Below are positions 38,444-48,377 of a stretch of DNA of 64,000 nt, piece by piece. The translations under genes were made by a program, and so were the position numbers. The stretch comes from Paenibacillus sp. CC-CFT747 (lineage in GTDB: Bacteria > Bacillota > Bacilli > Paenibacillales > NBRC-103111). Position 1 is the stretch's first letter. Each line of letters starts with the position of its first letter. The DNA is taken from NCBI GenBank assembly GCA_030323305.1, contig CP106741.1:4525501-4589500 (forward strand), given 5' to 3'. The notes beneath the pieces were generated by a model, which saw only the letters and a program-made list of their open reading frames with translations, searched no databases and was not told the DNA's origin.

Positions 38444-39193
38444 ATGAGCTTATTAACGAAAACGAGACAGCTGAACCGGCTGCTTCAGAAGGCTGCCGGG
38501 CGGTCCGTCAATTTTATGGAGATGTCTCAGGTTCTGCGGGATATTATTGACGCCAACATCTATGTGGTCAGCCGCAGAGGAAAGATACTTGGATGCTCCA
38601 TGACCGGAGACTATTCGGCCGAGCTTGATCAAATGATCGTTCAGGACCGCAGAATCCCGGAGGATTACAACGGCCATCTGCTCAAAATCGAAGAAACGGA
38701 TTCCAATTCGGCGGACCCGGTTCACCGGTTGTTTGAGGATGCGGTGGTCACCGTCGTTCCCATAACGGGAGCGGGAGACCGGGTGGGCACCTTGGTCCTG
38801 ACAAGGGACGAAAAGCCGTTCGAGGATGACGATCTGATTCTGGCCGAGTACGGCTCCACGATTGTGGGAATGGAGATATTGCGCGAGAAGGCCGAGGAGA
38901 GCGGATTGGAAATCCGCAGCAAGGCGATCGTCCAGGTCGCGGTCAGTTCTCTTTCCTACAGCGAGCTGGAGGCCGTGGAGCATATTTTCGAGGAGCTGAA
39001 GGGACAGGAAGGGCTCTTGGTCGCAAGCAAAATCGCCGACCGGGTAGGCATTACCCGTTCCGTTATCGTAAATGCCCTGCGCAAGCTGGAAAGTGCCGGT
39101 GTGATCGAAACCCGATCCCTCGGTATGAAGGGGACCTATATCAAAATCTTGAACGACCAGCTTATCCAAGGGCTGGATAAGACCAAGGTATAA
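38444..39193 (+). CDS. codY: GTP- and branched-chain amino acid-sensing repressor CodY
   Basis: 249 residues, about ten shorter than B. subtilis CodY. The C-terminal winged helix (ASKIADRVGITRSVIVNALRK) and linker (SSLSYSELEAVEHIFEEL) are highly typical. The N-terminal GAF domain is more divergent: the segment between LLKIEETDSNSAD and DAVVTVVPI is shorter than the loop that in B. subtilis helps clasp isoleucine, and the ligand-binding Arg of that protein seems to be Gln (AELDQMIVQ). So the DNA target should be the usual box while effector response could differ. Last gene of the dprA-codY block, with a long terminator. Confidence 0.94.
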   Translation: MSLLTKTRQLNRLLQKAAGRSVNFMEMSQVLRDIIDANIYVVSRRGKILGCSMTGDYSAELDQMIVQDRRIPEDYNGHLLKIEETDSNSADPVHRLFEDAVVTVVPITGAGDRVGTLVLTRDEKPFEDDDLILAEYGSTIVGMEILREKAEESGLEIRSKAIVQVAVSSLSYSELEAVEHIFEELKGQEGLLVASKIADRVGITRSVIVNALRKLESAGVIETRSLGMKGTYIKILNDQLIQGLDKTKV

Positions 39194-39218
39194 GACATAA
39201 CCGCATAGGGAGTAGGAA

Positions 39219-39275
39219 GGAAGAACCTGAAGCCGACTATCAATTCTGATACTCGGCTCGGGTTCTTCCTTTTTT
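39219..39275 (+). terminator. Rho-independent terminator after codY
   Basis: GGAAGAACC (39219-39227) plus AGCCGA pair with TCGGCT and GGTTCTTCC (39261-39269); a T-run follows to 39275. Confidence 0.9.
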
Positions 39276-39289
39276 AGGATATTTCTTCT

Positions 39290-39304
39290 CATTTTCTGAA
39301 AGAT
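39290..39304. promoter_or_regulatory. CodY-box-like site upstream of the fla/che operon
   Basis: CATTTTCTGAAAGAT agrees with the CodY consensus AATTTTCWGAAAATT at 12 of 15 positions. It lies between codY and flgB, 160 bp before flgB. CodY represses the fla/che promoter in B. subtilis. In the rest of the gap TTGACG at 39414-39419 is a possible -35 box without a clear -10; I see no SigD-type TAAA/GCCGATAT promoter. Confidence 0.6.
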
Positions 39305-39463
39305 AGCACTAATTTCTCATTGTACTAATTGGGCAAACCATCCAATATAGAGAACGTAGTTCTAAAATATGACAACGACGAAATTTTTGTCGAATGAAGA
39401 AGGATTATCCATTTTGACGTGGAATATGATTTAAGTACCTACTACCAAAAACAGGGAGGTTAG

Positions 39464-39873
39464 ATGATGATAATGCTTAATAAACCTGGATTTAGCCTGC
39501 TGGAGCGCTCCTGGATGCGGCAAGCCTTCGGCAGAATGTCATTGCGAACAATATCGCAAATGTCGACACTCCATACTTCAAAAGGTCGGATGTCAGCTTC
39601 GAAGAGATGCTTCAGAACGAAACCAACGGACTAGTCGGCATACAGGGCCAAAGAACCAATTCGAGACATTTCGCCATAGGCCAATCCGACGAAGGAACAA
39701 AGCCCCAGATTAAACTGGATGAGCAATCCGTGATTAACAACAATAACAACAACGTGGATATCGACACGGAAATGTCCCTCCTGGCCAAAAACCAGCTTCG
39801 CTACAATGTGATGATCCAGCAGATGAATACGGAGTTCAAGCATTTCAGAACGGCGCTTAACGGAGGGAAATAA
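39464..39873 (+). CDS. flgB: Flagellar basal-body rod protein FlgB (one frameshift)
   Basis: About 136 residues after repair. Starts at ATG 39464 after gggaggt; the rod-protein N-terminal motif appears as LRQNVIANNIANVDTPYFKR. Break at 39510-39511: CC should be CCC, giving LLERSLDAASLRQN. FlgB forms the proximal rod. First gene of the fla/che operon; flgC starts 5 bp downstream. Confidence 0.94.
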
Positions 39874-39878
39874 GAACG

Positions 39879-40327
39879 ATGCGACTGAATACCGGCTTTG
39901 ACATTAGCTCCTCGGCCTTAACGGCCCAGCGGCTCAGAATGGATGTCATCTCATCGAATATCGCCAATGCCGAAACGACCCGGGGACGTATGGTCGACGG
40001 CAAATGGGTGCCTTATCAGCGCAAGCTGGTCACCATGGAACCTAAGGCGGCCGCCCCTTTCTCCCAATACCTTCAAAACGCAATGGGACAGGCAGGGGAG
40101 AAGGCGTGAAGGTAACCCACATTTTCGAGGATACGGCTCCAAACAAGCTTGTCTACAATCCCACTCATCCCGACGCGGATGAGAATGGATATGTACAAAT
40201 GCCGAATGTGGACGTGTTGAAAGAGATGGTTGACATGATGTCCGCCACCCGGTCCTACGAAGCGAACGTAACGGCACTGAACGCTTCCAAATCGATGATG
40301 ATGAAGGCTTTGGAGATTGGCAAATAG
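39879..40327 (+). CDS. flgC: Flagellar basal-body rod protein FlgC (one frameshift)
   Basis: About 149 residues after repair. N-terminal SSSALTAQRLRMDVISSNIAN and C-terminal EMVDMMSATRSYEANV are the two rod-family helices. Break at 40095-40098: GGGG should be GGGGG, joining MGQAGE to GVKVTHIFEDTAP. Unrepaired it would look like two small genes, the first with an early TGA. Confidence 0.94.
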
Positions 40328-40355
40328 ATTACCAGACTAGAGAGGTAGAGTGGAT

Positions 40356-40661
40356 ATGATCGAACAAGTGGGGTTGAAAGCCGCTAACCTGGCTGCCCTC
40401 GCACCCAAACCGGTAGCCCAGGGCTCTGCAGCGGAGCTGACGAAGCAGTTTGGTTCTTATCTGAACGAGGCGTTAACGAAGCTTTCGGTTCAGGAGCAGC
40501 AGGCGGACCAGCTGAACGAGAAGTTTATCAAAGGGGAAGTAACAGACGTTCATCAAGTCATGATCGCAGCCGAGAAAGTGTCACTGGGGTTGGAGTTTAC
40601 CGTCCAAGCACGCAATAAAGTGATCGAAGCCTACCAGGAAATGATGAGAATGCAAATGTAA
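40356..40661 (+). CDS. fliE: Flagellar hook-basal body protein FliE
   Basis: 101 residues from ATG 40356 (agaggtag ten bases upstream); an in-frame GTG six bases earlier is too close to that site. C-terminal EVTDVHQVMIAAEKVSLGLE and VIEAYQEMMRMQM are the family signature. FliE joins the MS ring to the rod. Confidence 0.93.
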   Translation: MIEQVGLKAANLAALAPKPVAQGSAAELTKQFGSYLNEALTKLSVQEQQADQLNEKFIKGEVTDVHQVMIAAEKVSLGLEFTVQARNKVIEAYQEMMRMQM

Positions 40662-40703
40662 CGGAACGTAATCATTTATTGCTTGTTTAGATGGGGTGAC
40701 ATA

Positions 40704-42278
40704 GTGAACGAGTCGATTCTTCAGTACTGGAATCGGGCCAAACAATTCTGGGCCAGTTATACCAAAACACAGAAGATGACCTTGCTGGCAACCGTCCTTC
40801 TGTTAGCCGTATCCATACCATGGCTCATTTATTATTTTTCCAAAACCGAATATGCGCTGGCGTTTACCGATCTTCAGCCCAATGATGCGGCCGGTATTAC
40901 CAAGTACTTAGACAGTTCGAAGATCCCTTACATTTTGAGTCCGGACGGGAAAGAAATTTCCGTTCCCCGCAGCCAGGTGGCGGACGTGAAGATCAATGTC
41001 GTCTCCCAGGGGCTGAACAAGAACGGGTCCATCGGGTACGAGTCTTTGAAAGACAGCCCGTTCGGAAGCACCGACAACGAGTGGGGAGTCAAGAAGCTTT
41101 CGATGGTCCAGGGCGAGCTTCAGCAGATGCTGAATTCGTTCGAACCGGTGGCCGGCTCGAAGGTTATGATTACGATGCCCGAGAAATCGGTGTTCGTGAC
41201 ACCGGGCAAGGAAGCCGAGCAATCCTCCGCAGCCGTCGTTCTGCAAATCAAGCCGGGCTACGAGCTCGACCAGCAGAAAATCGATACGATGTACAGCCTG
41301 GTCTCCAAGAGCATCAAGAACCTGCCGGTCGATAACATTACCATCTCGGAACAGAACGGGGAGCTCCTTCCTTACTCCAAGTCAAACGGTGCGGCCACGG
41401 CCTCCACCTTGGCGGCGAGCCAGTTCCAGATCAAGAAGCAGCTGGAGCAGGATATCCAGAAGAATGTTTCCCGCATTCTGGGAGGGATTCTGGGCCCCGG
41501 GAAAGTTATTCCTATGGTGACCGCAAGCATCAACTTTGACAAGAAGCACAGCACCCGTCAGACGTACTCTCCTGTCATCGATCAGAAGGGGATTGAGCGA
41601 AGCGTTCAAGAGATTCAGAAGTCGTACAGCAGCGATGGCGGCACGACGGGAGGAACGCCGGGAACAGGGCAAACCGACGTGCCTAACTACCCCGGAGCCA
41701 GCAGCTCAGGGAAGTCCACGTCGGAAGAAGTGCAGAATATTATCAACTACGAAGTCAATCAGCTCAACGAAGAAATTGATTCCAATCCATTCGTTATCAA
41801 TGATTTAACCATTTCCGTCGGGGTCGAACCACCGGAAAAAACAAATTCCGCGAGTCTCACTCCCGACACGACGGATGCCATAAAGCAGCTATTAGCCAAC
41901 GTCATCAGCTCGACGCTTGCCAATAATGGCAAAACCTACACCGATGAAGACCTGCTTAAGAAAGTAACGGTATTCAACCATGCTTTTGCCGGACCGGGGA
42001 ATACGGATGTTCCTAATCCGACCAACTGGTATCTGCTTGGAGGCATTGGATTGGCTGCCCTTGCTCTAGCCGGAGCAGGAGGATTCTTCCTCTCCCGCAG
42101 AAGGAGATCGGCCGAAGAGGAGAACGATCTGCCCGCATCGTCGGCAATCGAATATCCGACAGTGGATTTGGAAAGTGTGACCAACGACAATCAAGTGCGT
42201 AAACAGCTCGAGACCCTTGCGAAGAAGAAGCCTGAGGAATTCGTCAACCTGCTGCGCACCTGGCTTGTGGATGAATAG
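40704..42278 (+). CDS. fliF: Flagellar MS-ring protein FliF
   Basis: 524 residues from GTG 40704 (ggggtgac upstream), intact. Transmembrane helices near residues 20-42 and near 430-455; between them the ring-building motifs (LNKNGSIGYESLKDSPFGSTDNEWG, split by position, and a Ser/Gly-rich loop near 310-345). The acidic C-terminus binds FliG. It is the assembly base of the flagellum. Confidence 0.95.
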   Translation: MNESILQYWNRAKQFWASYTKTQKMTLLATVLLLAVSIPWLIYYFSKTEYALAFTDLQPNDAAGITKYLDSSKIPYILSPDGKEISVPRSQVADVKINVVSQGLNKNGSIGYESLKDSPFGSTDNEWGVKKLSMVQGELQQMLNSFEPVAGSKVMITMPEKSVFVTPGKEAEQSSAAVVLQIKPGYELDQQKIDTMYSLVSKSIKNLPVDNITISEQNGELLPYSKSNGAATASTLAASQFQIKKQLEQDIQKNVSRILGGILGPGKVIPMVTASINFDKKHSTRQTYSPVIDQKGIERSVQEIQKSYSSDGGTTGGTPGTGQTDVPNYPGASSSGKSTSEEVQNIINYEVNQLNEEIDSNPFVINDLTISVGVEPPEKTNSASLTPDTTDAIKQLLANVISSTLANNGKTYTDEDLLKKVTVFNHAFAGPGNTDVPNPTNWYLLGGIGLAALALAGAGGFFLSRRRRSAEEENDLPASSAIEYPTVDLESVTNDNQVRKQLETLAKKKPEEFVNLLRTWLVDE

Positions 42279-42292
42279 GAGGTTGTACGGGG

Positions 42293-43309
42293 TTGGTTAA
42301 AGGCATCCAGCAAGGCTTATCCGGCCGCCAGAAGGCCGCTATTCTGCTTATCAGTTTAGGTCCTGAGGTTTCGGCCCAAATCTTCAAGCATTTACGGGAT
42401 GAAGAAATCGAGCAGCTCACATTGGAAATCGCCAACGTCCGGAAGGTGGATTCCTCTGAGAAAGATGCGATCCTGAGCGAGTTTCACCAAATCTGTATGG
42501 CACAGGAATACATTTCCCAGGGCGGGATCCATTACGCCAAAGAAATTCTGGAGAAAGCGCTCGGTGCCCAAAAGGCGATGGACATTATCAACCGGCTGAC
42601 CGCGACCCTGCAGGTTCGTCCGTTTGATTTTGCCCGCAAAGCCGATCCGGCTCAAATCCTTAACTTCATCCAGAATGAGAATTCGCAGACCATCGCTCTC
42701 GTGCTTTCCTATCTGCAGGCGGATCAAGCCTCAATGATCTTGTCCTCCCTGCCTCAGGAGAAGCAGGCGGAGGTCGCGAAGCGAATCGCCCTGATGGACA
42801 GCACCTCTCCTGAAATTATCAGCCAGGTCGAGAGGGTTCTGGAGCAGAAGCTTTCCGCGACCGTTACCCAGGATTACACTTCGGCAGGCGGAATCGAAGC
42901 GATCGTTCAGATTCTTAACGGGGTCGACCGGGGGACCGAACGGACCATACTCGATTCCTTGGAGATCCAGGATCCTGAGCTCGCTGAAGAGATTAAGAAG
43001 AGAATGTTTGTCTTTGAGGATATCGTCAACATCGACAACCGGTCCATTCAACGGATCATCCGGGATATCGAGAATGCCGATCTCCAGCTGGCCCTCAAGG
43101 TGGCGAGCGAAGAGGTCCGGGAAGTCATTTTCCGGAATATGTCGAAGCGCATGTCCGAAACCTTCAAAGAAGAAATGGAGTATATGGGACCGGTTCGGCT
43201 GCGTGACGTGGAAGAAGCCCAAACCCGCATCGTTTCCACCATTCGCCGCCTAGAAGAGTCCGGAGAGATCATCATTGCACGCGGTGGAGGAGACGATATC
43301 ATTGTCTAA
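42293..43309 (+). CDS. fliG: Flagellar motor switch protein FliG
   Basis: 338 residues from TTG 42293 (aggagg at 42277-42282), intact. Armadillo-like N and middle domains (with EEIEQLTLEIANV and LPQEKQAEVAKRIA), then the torque helix region (MFVFEDIVNIDNRSIQRIIRD) with its charged residues. Couples stator motion to rotation. Overlaps fliH by 8 bp. Confidence 0.96.
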   Translation: MVKGIQQGLSGRQKAAILLISLGPEVSAQIFKHLRDEEIEQLTLEIANVRKVDSSEKDAILSEFHQICMAQEYISQGGIHYAKEILEKALGAQKAMDIINRLTATLQVRPFDFARKADPAQILNFIQNENSQTIALVLSYLQADQASMILSSLPQEKQAEVAKRIALMDSTSPEIISQVERVLEQKLSATVTQDYTSAGGIEAIVQILNGVDRGTERTILDSLEIQDPELAEEIKKRMFVFEDIVNIDNRSIQRIIRDIENADLQLALKVASEEVREVIFRNMSKRMSETFKEEMEYMGPVRLRDVEEAQTRIVSTIRRLEESGEIIIARGGGDDIIV

Positions 43310-44153
43310 CTTGATCAAGCCGAATTATTATGTTTCGCTCGAGGATTCCAAGATCATCGACCATTTGCAGCTGCTCGCCCGCAAGCTTCAAGCCACTTCC
43401 CGAACGGTACTTTCGGAAGAGGAAACGGCAGCGCGTCAGGATGAGCTCAATCGGGTGTATGGAACCCGGGATCAAATTCTGAAAGATGCCGAAGAGATGG
43501 CGGAAGCGACCATGCAGCAAGCGGCGGCGGATGCGCAGCGACTGCGGGAGGAAACCCAGGCTGACATTCGCAGCTGGTGGGAGGAGAGAAGGCAATCCGA
43601 CGAGCAGGAGCAGGAAGAAGCGAAGAGCCGGGGCTTTGAGGCTGGCTACCAGGCCGGATTGGAGCAGGCACGGCAGAGCGTGCGTGAAGAATATGCCGAT
43701 AGCATCCAGGAAGCCCAGACGGTGCTGGCTCAAGCCTATGAACGCAAAAGGCAAATCATTCGCGAAGCGGAGCCGTTCCTTATCGAGTTAAGCACGTCGA
43801 TCGCCGAAAAAATCATCCAGAAGCAGCTATCCTTATCGCCGGATTGGATTCTGGACCTGACCCGCAGCCAGCTTGCCCGAAAGAGAGACAAAGGCATCGT
43901 CACCCTGTGTGTCGCTCCCAAGCATTTTACCTTCTTCAAGGAGGCAAGGGAGGAATTCGAGATGGTCATGGATTCCCAGGCGGAGCTTCAGATCGTGCCG
44001 GATGCCACGGTTTCGGATGAAGGCTGCGTGATCCGGACCGATTTTGGCAGCATGGACGCCCGAATCGATACCCAGCTGCAGCAAATCAAAGAAACCCTGC
44101 GGCAGATCGCACTCCGCAGCGAGGCAGGCACGGATCATGACGAACTTTCCTGA
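43302..44153 (+). CDS. fliH: Flagellar assembly protein FliH
   Basis: 283 residues from TTG 43302 inside the end of fliG (ggtggaggaga upstream), MSNLIKPNYYVSLED. Long Glu/Gln/Arg-rich helical middle (about residues 40-130, including AQRLREETQAD) and a C-terminal domain related to V/F-type ATPase stators (KIIQKQLSLSPDWI). Inhibits and positions FliI. Overlaps fliI by 17 bp. Confidence 0.92.
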   Translation: MSNLIKPNYYVSLEDSKIIDHLQLLARKLQATSRTVLSEEETAARQDELNRVYGTRDQILKDAEEMAEATMQQAAADAQRLREETQADIRSWWEERRQSDEQEQEEAKSRGFEAGYQAGLEQARQSVREEYADSIQEAQTVLAQAYERKRQIIREAEPFLIELSTSIAEKIIQKQLSLSPDWILDLTRSQLARKRDKGIVTLCVAPKHFTFFKEAREEFEMVMDSQAELQIVPDATVSDEGCVIRTDFGSMDARIDTQLQQIKETLRQIALRSEAGTDHDELS

Positions 44154-45458
44154 TTTCTCCAAGTATGCCGAAGAGTTAAGAAGGCTGGATCCGGTGGTCG
44201 TCAATGGGAAAGTCACACAGGTGATCGGGCTGACGGTAGAATCCGAAGGACCTGATGCGAGCGTAGGCGATGTGTGCCACATCTACCCTTACAAGTCGGA
44301 CAAGCCCATCAAGGCTGAAGTGGTCGGATTCCGCAACAACAAGGTCATCTTGATGCCCCTTGGAGAGCTGCATTCCATCGGACCGGGGTGTGAGGTGGTC
44401 AGTACGGGGAAGCCCCTCACTGTTCAAGTGGGGCATGAGCTTCTCGGACAAGTGCTCGACGGTCTCGGCCAGCCGCTTGACGGCAGCGTCCTTCCGGCTC
44501 AGATGACTCATTATTCGACGCATAATGCGCCCGGCAATCCCCTGAAGAGGCCGAGGGTTCTCGAACCGATAAGCGTCGGGGTGCGCTGCATCGACGGTCT
44601 CCTGACCATCGGCAAAGGACAGCGCGTAGGGATCTTCGCGGGGTCCGGCGTCGGCAAGAGCACCCTGCTCGGGATGATTGCCCGCAACACATCCGCCGAT
44701 GTCAATGTCATCGCCTTGATCGGAGAGAGGGGCGGGAGGTGCTGGATTTTATCGAGCGGGATTTGGGGCCGGAAGGCTTGGCCCGTTCCGTCGTCATCGT
44801 GGCGACTTCCGACCAGCCCGCCCTGATCCGGATCAAAGGAGCACTTATTGCAACAAGCATTGCGGAGTATTTCCGGGACAAAGGCTTGAACGTCATGCTT
44901 ATGATGGATTCCGTCACCCGCTATGCCATGGCCCAGCGTGAGGTCGGTCTTGCGGTCGGAGAACCTCCCGCTACAAGGGGATACACGCCGTCCGTTTTCG
45001 CCACGCTCCCCAAGCTGTTGGAGCGTTCCGGGACCGGACCCAAAGGGTCCATCACCGCTTTTTATACCGTACTCGTGGATGGAGACGACATGAACGAGCC
45101 CATAGCCGATGCGGTGCGGGGAATCTTGGACGGGCATATCGTGCTTGACCGGAGCCTGGCCAACAAGGGGCATTATCCGGCTATCGAGGTTCTGTCAAGC
45201 GTCAGCCGGGTGATGAAGGAAATTGTTCCCCGGGAGCAGCAGGATGCCGCCAATTTTCTGAAACGAATGCTTTCTATATATAAAGATTCGGAAGACCTCA
45301 TTAATATTGGGGCGTACCAGAGAGGCTCCAATGCAGAAATTGATGCTTCCCTGCAATACATTCAATCCATTTGGGCTTTTACCCGCCAGAGAACCGATGA
45401 GAAGGTCAATTATTTGGAAGCTCAAGAGCGGCTCTTGGCCGAATTTAACGGAGGTTGA
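44137..45458 (+). CDS. fliI: Flagellum-specific ATPase FliI (one frameshift)
   Basis: About 440 residues after repair. Walker A FAGSGVGKSTLLGMIAR (about residue 170), Walker B LNVMLMMDSVTRYAMAQREVG split by position, and the C-terminal export-ATPase part. It energises type III flagellar export. Break at 44729-44732: GGGG should be GGGGG, giving ALIGERGREVLDFIERDL. Start ATG 44137 overlaps fliH. Confidence 0.95.
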
Positions 45459-45464
45459 TCCTGA

Positions 45465-45907
45465 GTGTCGCGGTTTCGCTATTCCTTTCAGAAGATAGTG
45501 GATTTGAAAACCAATGAGAAAACCCAAGCGGAATGGATTCTCTCCTCTGCGGTAAATGACCTGCGGGTCGAAGAAGATCAGCTTTCCGACCTTAAGCATC
45601 ACAAATCGGAAGTACAGGAAACGCTCGTTTCGGCTGCGGCCAACCGGACCACGGTATCCGAGCTGATGCTTTATCAGAAATATCTCGATCACATCGACCA
45701 TCAGATCCTTAACAAGAATGCCGCTGTCCGGGCGGCGCAAATCAATGTCGAAGATAAGCAGAGCAACCTTACCGCCAAAATGAGAGAAGAGAAGGTTTGG
45801 TCCAAAGCAAGGAGAAGGCCAAGCTTCATTTTACGGCGGCTCTTCTTAAAAAGGACCAGGAAGCGTTGGACGAAATGTCCGTGTCGCGTCACAAGCAGCC
45901 GTCATAG
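45465..45907 (+). CDS. fliJ: Flagellar FliJ protein (one frameshift)
   Basis: About 147 residues after repair, from GTG 45465. All-helical coiled-coil protein (starts MSRFRYSFQKIVDLK). Break at 45809-45810: AA should be AAA, which turns an Arg-rich false tail into KVWSKAKEKAKLHF and a helical end stopping at 45905-45907. FliJ is the central stalk of the FliI ring and escorts chaperones. Confidence 0.88.
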
Positions 45908-45937
45908 CCGATAAACATCCGGAAAGGGGAGTAGACA

Positions 45938-46837
45938 TTGGAAACGGAAATGGACAAGCCGGAGTTAAGCGCATTTGAACGATTCTTATACTGGTTTCTT
46001 GTTCCGATCGTCTTCGTTCTTGTGCTGATCGTCGTCCTCCTGACGCTGTTTGATTATGACGTCAAGGACAGCCTGCTGAAAGCCGCCAACCGCGTTCCGG
46101 TTGTGAGCAAGCTTGTTCCTGATCCGGCGGCCGGCGCGTTATCCGGGAGCGGGGAGAAGCCGGCGGAACAGGCCAAAGCCCAGGACAAGACGGTAGCGGA
46201 CTTAACCGCGAAGCTGGGTGAGAAAGACAACGAGCTCGAGAAGTCCGACGAGCTGTTCCTGCAGAAGGACCAGACGATTAAAGACCTCCAAGCCAAAGTC
46301 GCCCAGTTGGAGGAGCAGCTGAAGAGTAAAGCCAAAACCGATGAAGAGTATCATGCTCAAATTCAGCAGACCGCCTCCCTGTACACCAAGATGAATCCTT
46401 CCAAGGCCGCACCTATCATGGAAAACTTAACGTTGAAGGAACAGGTGCTCCTGTTCAGCGAAATGAAGCCGGACGACCGGGTCAAAATATTGGAGAAGAT
46501 GGACCCGAAAAAAGCGGCGGAAGCCTCTATCTATCTGAAAGACCTGACACCGGTCAAGGACCGGGAGATAGCAGCCCTTCAGGAAAGAATTCAACTGAAT
46601 GACACTTCAGCGAAGGCAGGTCAGAAGCTGACGACTACGGATTTGGGTCAAACCTTCTCCAACATGACGCCGAAAAGTGCCGCAGCCGTTCTCGTGGAAA
46701 TGTATGCCGTCAACCCCACTAAGGTACTGGATATTTTAACGGCGACGGACACCCAGGCACGATCCAAGATCATGTCGGCCCTTGCCGATGCGAATAAGGA
46801 CACGGCGGCCAAAATTACCAGCAAGCTGGGCTCGTAA
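45938..46837 (+). CDS. ylxF: MotE-family protein YlxF
   Basis: 299 residues from TTG 45938 (aagggga upstream). One N-terminal membrane helix (about residues 14-38), a long coiled coil (about 80-145) and a repeated MgtE-N-like module (MNPSKAAPIMENL, MDPKKAAEASIYL, MTPKSAAAVLVEM). Such proteins lie between fliJ and fliK in Gram-positives and are thought to help the motor or export apparatus; the precise role is unclear. Confidence 0.85.
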   Translation: METEMDKPELSAFERFLYWFLVPIVFVLVLIVVLLTLFDYDVKDSLLKAANRVPVVSKLVPDPAAGALSGSGEKPAEQAKAQDKTVADLTAKLGEKDNELEKSDELFLQKDQTIKDLQAKVAQLEEQLKSKAKTDEEYHAQIQQTASLYTKMNPSKAAPIMENLTLKEQVLLFSEMKPDDRVKILEKMDPKKAAEASIYLKDLTPVKDREIAALQERIQLNDTSAKAGQKLTTTDLGQTFSNMTPKSAAAVLVEMYAVNPTKVLDILTATDTQARSKIMSALADANKDTAAKITSKLGS

Positions 46838-46872
46838 CATCGGAACCGAACTTGGAGAGGAGGTGAATAAGC

Positions 46873-48334
46873 ATGGAAATTAGCATGACAAATACCGCTC
46901 TCCCGACTGCCCAGACAAAGTTACCTTCCTCCGCCGGACAGACCTCGGTTGAGCCGGGGAGTCCTGTCCCTTTCTTTTCAGCTTTGAACGAGAAACTGGG
47001 GGCGGAGACAAGAAGGCAGCCGACCCTTCTGGGGAGGAACTGGCTTGGGACGCACTGCTTCAAGGGCTCCCGGCCGCATGGATGAGTCTTATGCTTCCCG
47101 CACCTGTAGATCAAGCTTCTATTCCCGATCCGGAAAATATGGCATCCCTCCTCGGACAGCTGGGGAATGGGGCAAGTGCACAGACTGCGGCCGAATGGAC
47201 AAGTTGGCTGGCTCAGGCCAAAGACCTGCTAGCCGGCATGGGACTGCTCCCATCCTCCTCCGGTTCCACTGGGGAAGGACAAGCCGCACAGGGGATTTCC
47301 CAAGAGGGAGAGACGGCAGCAGATGGGACGCCTTCAGCAGAAGAAGGAGATATTCTCAGCACTTTTCTAAAGGCCTTTAAGAAGGAGCCGGGGAGCGAAC
47401 TGCTTCAGCAGCTGGCCTCGACTCTGCAGCCCTTGGTGGCTTCCACCATGAGCCGGGTATTGAACCCGGTTGGCGGGACGGCAGCAAGCAGTCAAATAGA
47501 TCAGGGGATTAGGCTGGCGCTGGACAAGGCGATCCCGACGGCTGCGGACGCTCAAGAAAGCAGAAGGGCAGAGGGCAACCCCGGTCCGCAGGAGAGAAGG
47601 CGGCTGCCGTTCTTTTCGCCCAGCCGCTTAATGAAGACCAGATGGAATCCGGACCCGCTCTTCCGCCACAGACTAAACCGTTGACCAAACTGGAAGTACT
47701 GGCTCTTAAGAGCGGAGTAAGGGAAAGAATGGTTCAACAGCTTAAGCCGGAGGGGGCACCGATTCCGGATAGTATGGTATCGGCAGATCATGACCTGCCG
47801 GAGTTCACACCGGTCACGGTGCAGGATTTTCTGAAGACTGTTCCTCAAGAGACCTTCAAGAACCAGCCGGTGAGCGCTCAAAGCTTTGCAAGAGAAATGA
47901 CCCAGCTGGTCATGAAAAGCTTTAACGTGAATCCTCTCAGCGGGATGTCGGAAGCCAGCTTGACTTTGACCCCGGAAAATCTGGGCAAGGTGGAAGTGAA
48001 GATCAGCGTCCATAACGGCCAGGTTATCGCTCATTTTGCGGCACAAACCGTTCTGGGTAAAGAGATGATCGAAGGCCAGCTTTCGCAGCTTCGCCTGAAT
48101 CTCCAAAACCAAGGCATTCAGGTGGAAAGATTGGAAGTGGCTCAAGCTTCATCGCTTGCCTCGGGAATGTTCCAGGACCAGCGCCAGCAGCAGTCCTCCC
48201 AGCAGTTTACCCGGCAAAACCGGGAGAGGACGATAGAAGCCGAGCTCACGGAGGAAGATTATGCAAAGGAAATATCGCAGCTGATGAATATCCGGCAGCA
48301 GGCATTCGGAGCTACCGTCGATACAACCGCCTAA
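46873..48334 (+). CDS. fliK: Flagellar hook-length control protein FliK (two frameshifts)
   Basis: About 487 residues after repair, from ATG 46873 (gagaggaggtg upstream). The N-terminal two-thirds is low-complexity Ser/Gln/Glu/Pro-rich; the C-terminal Flg_hook domain (LTPENLGKVEVKISVHNG ... LRLNLQNQGIQVERLEV) is clear and ends in a Gln-rich tail. It measures hook length and switches FlhB specificity. Breaks: G run 46998-47002, one short (KLGGGDKKAADPSGEE); and near 47591-47592 (one G), joining to AAAVLFAQPLNEDQM. Confidence 0.9.
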
Positions 48335-48377
48335 TTCTTCTATGCCAGAAGGATACTCACGGACAGGAGGTGTCAAC

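Noticed and set aside
39879..40327. Two separate small genes in place of flgC
   Set aside because: Together they make one FlgC of normal length when one G is restored; neither half is a complete rod protein.
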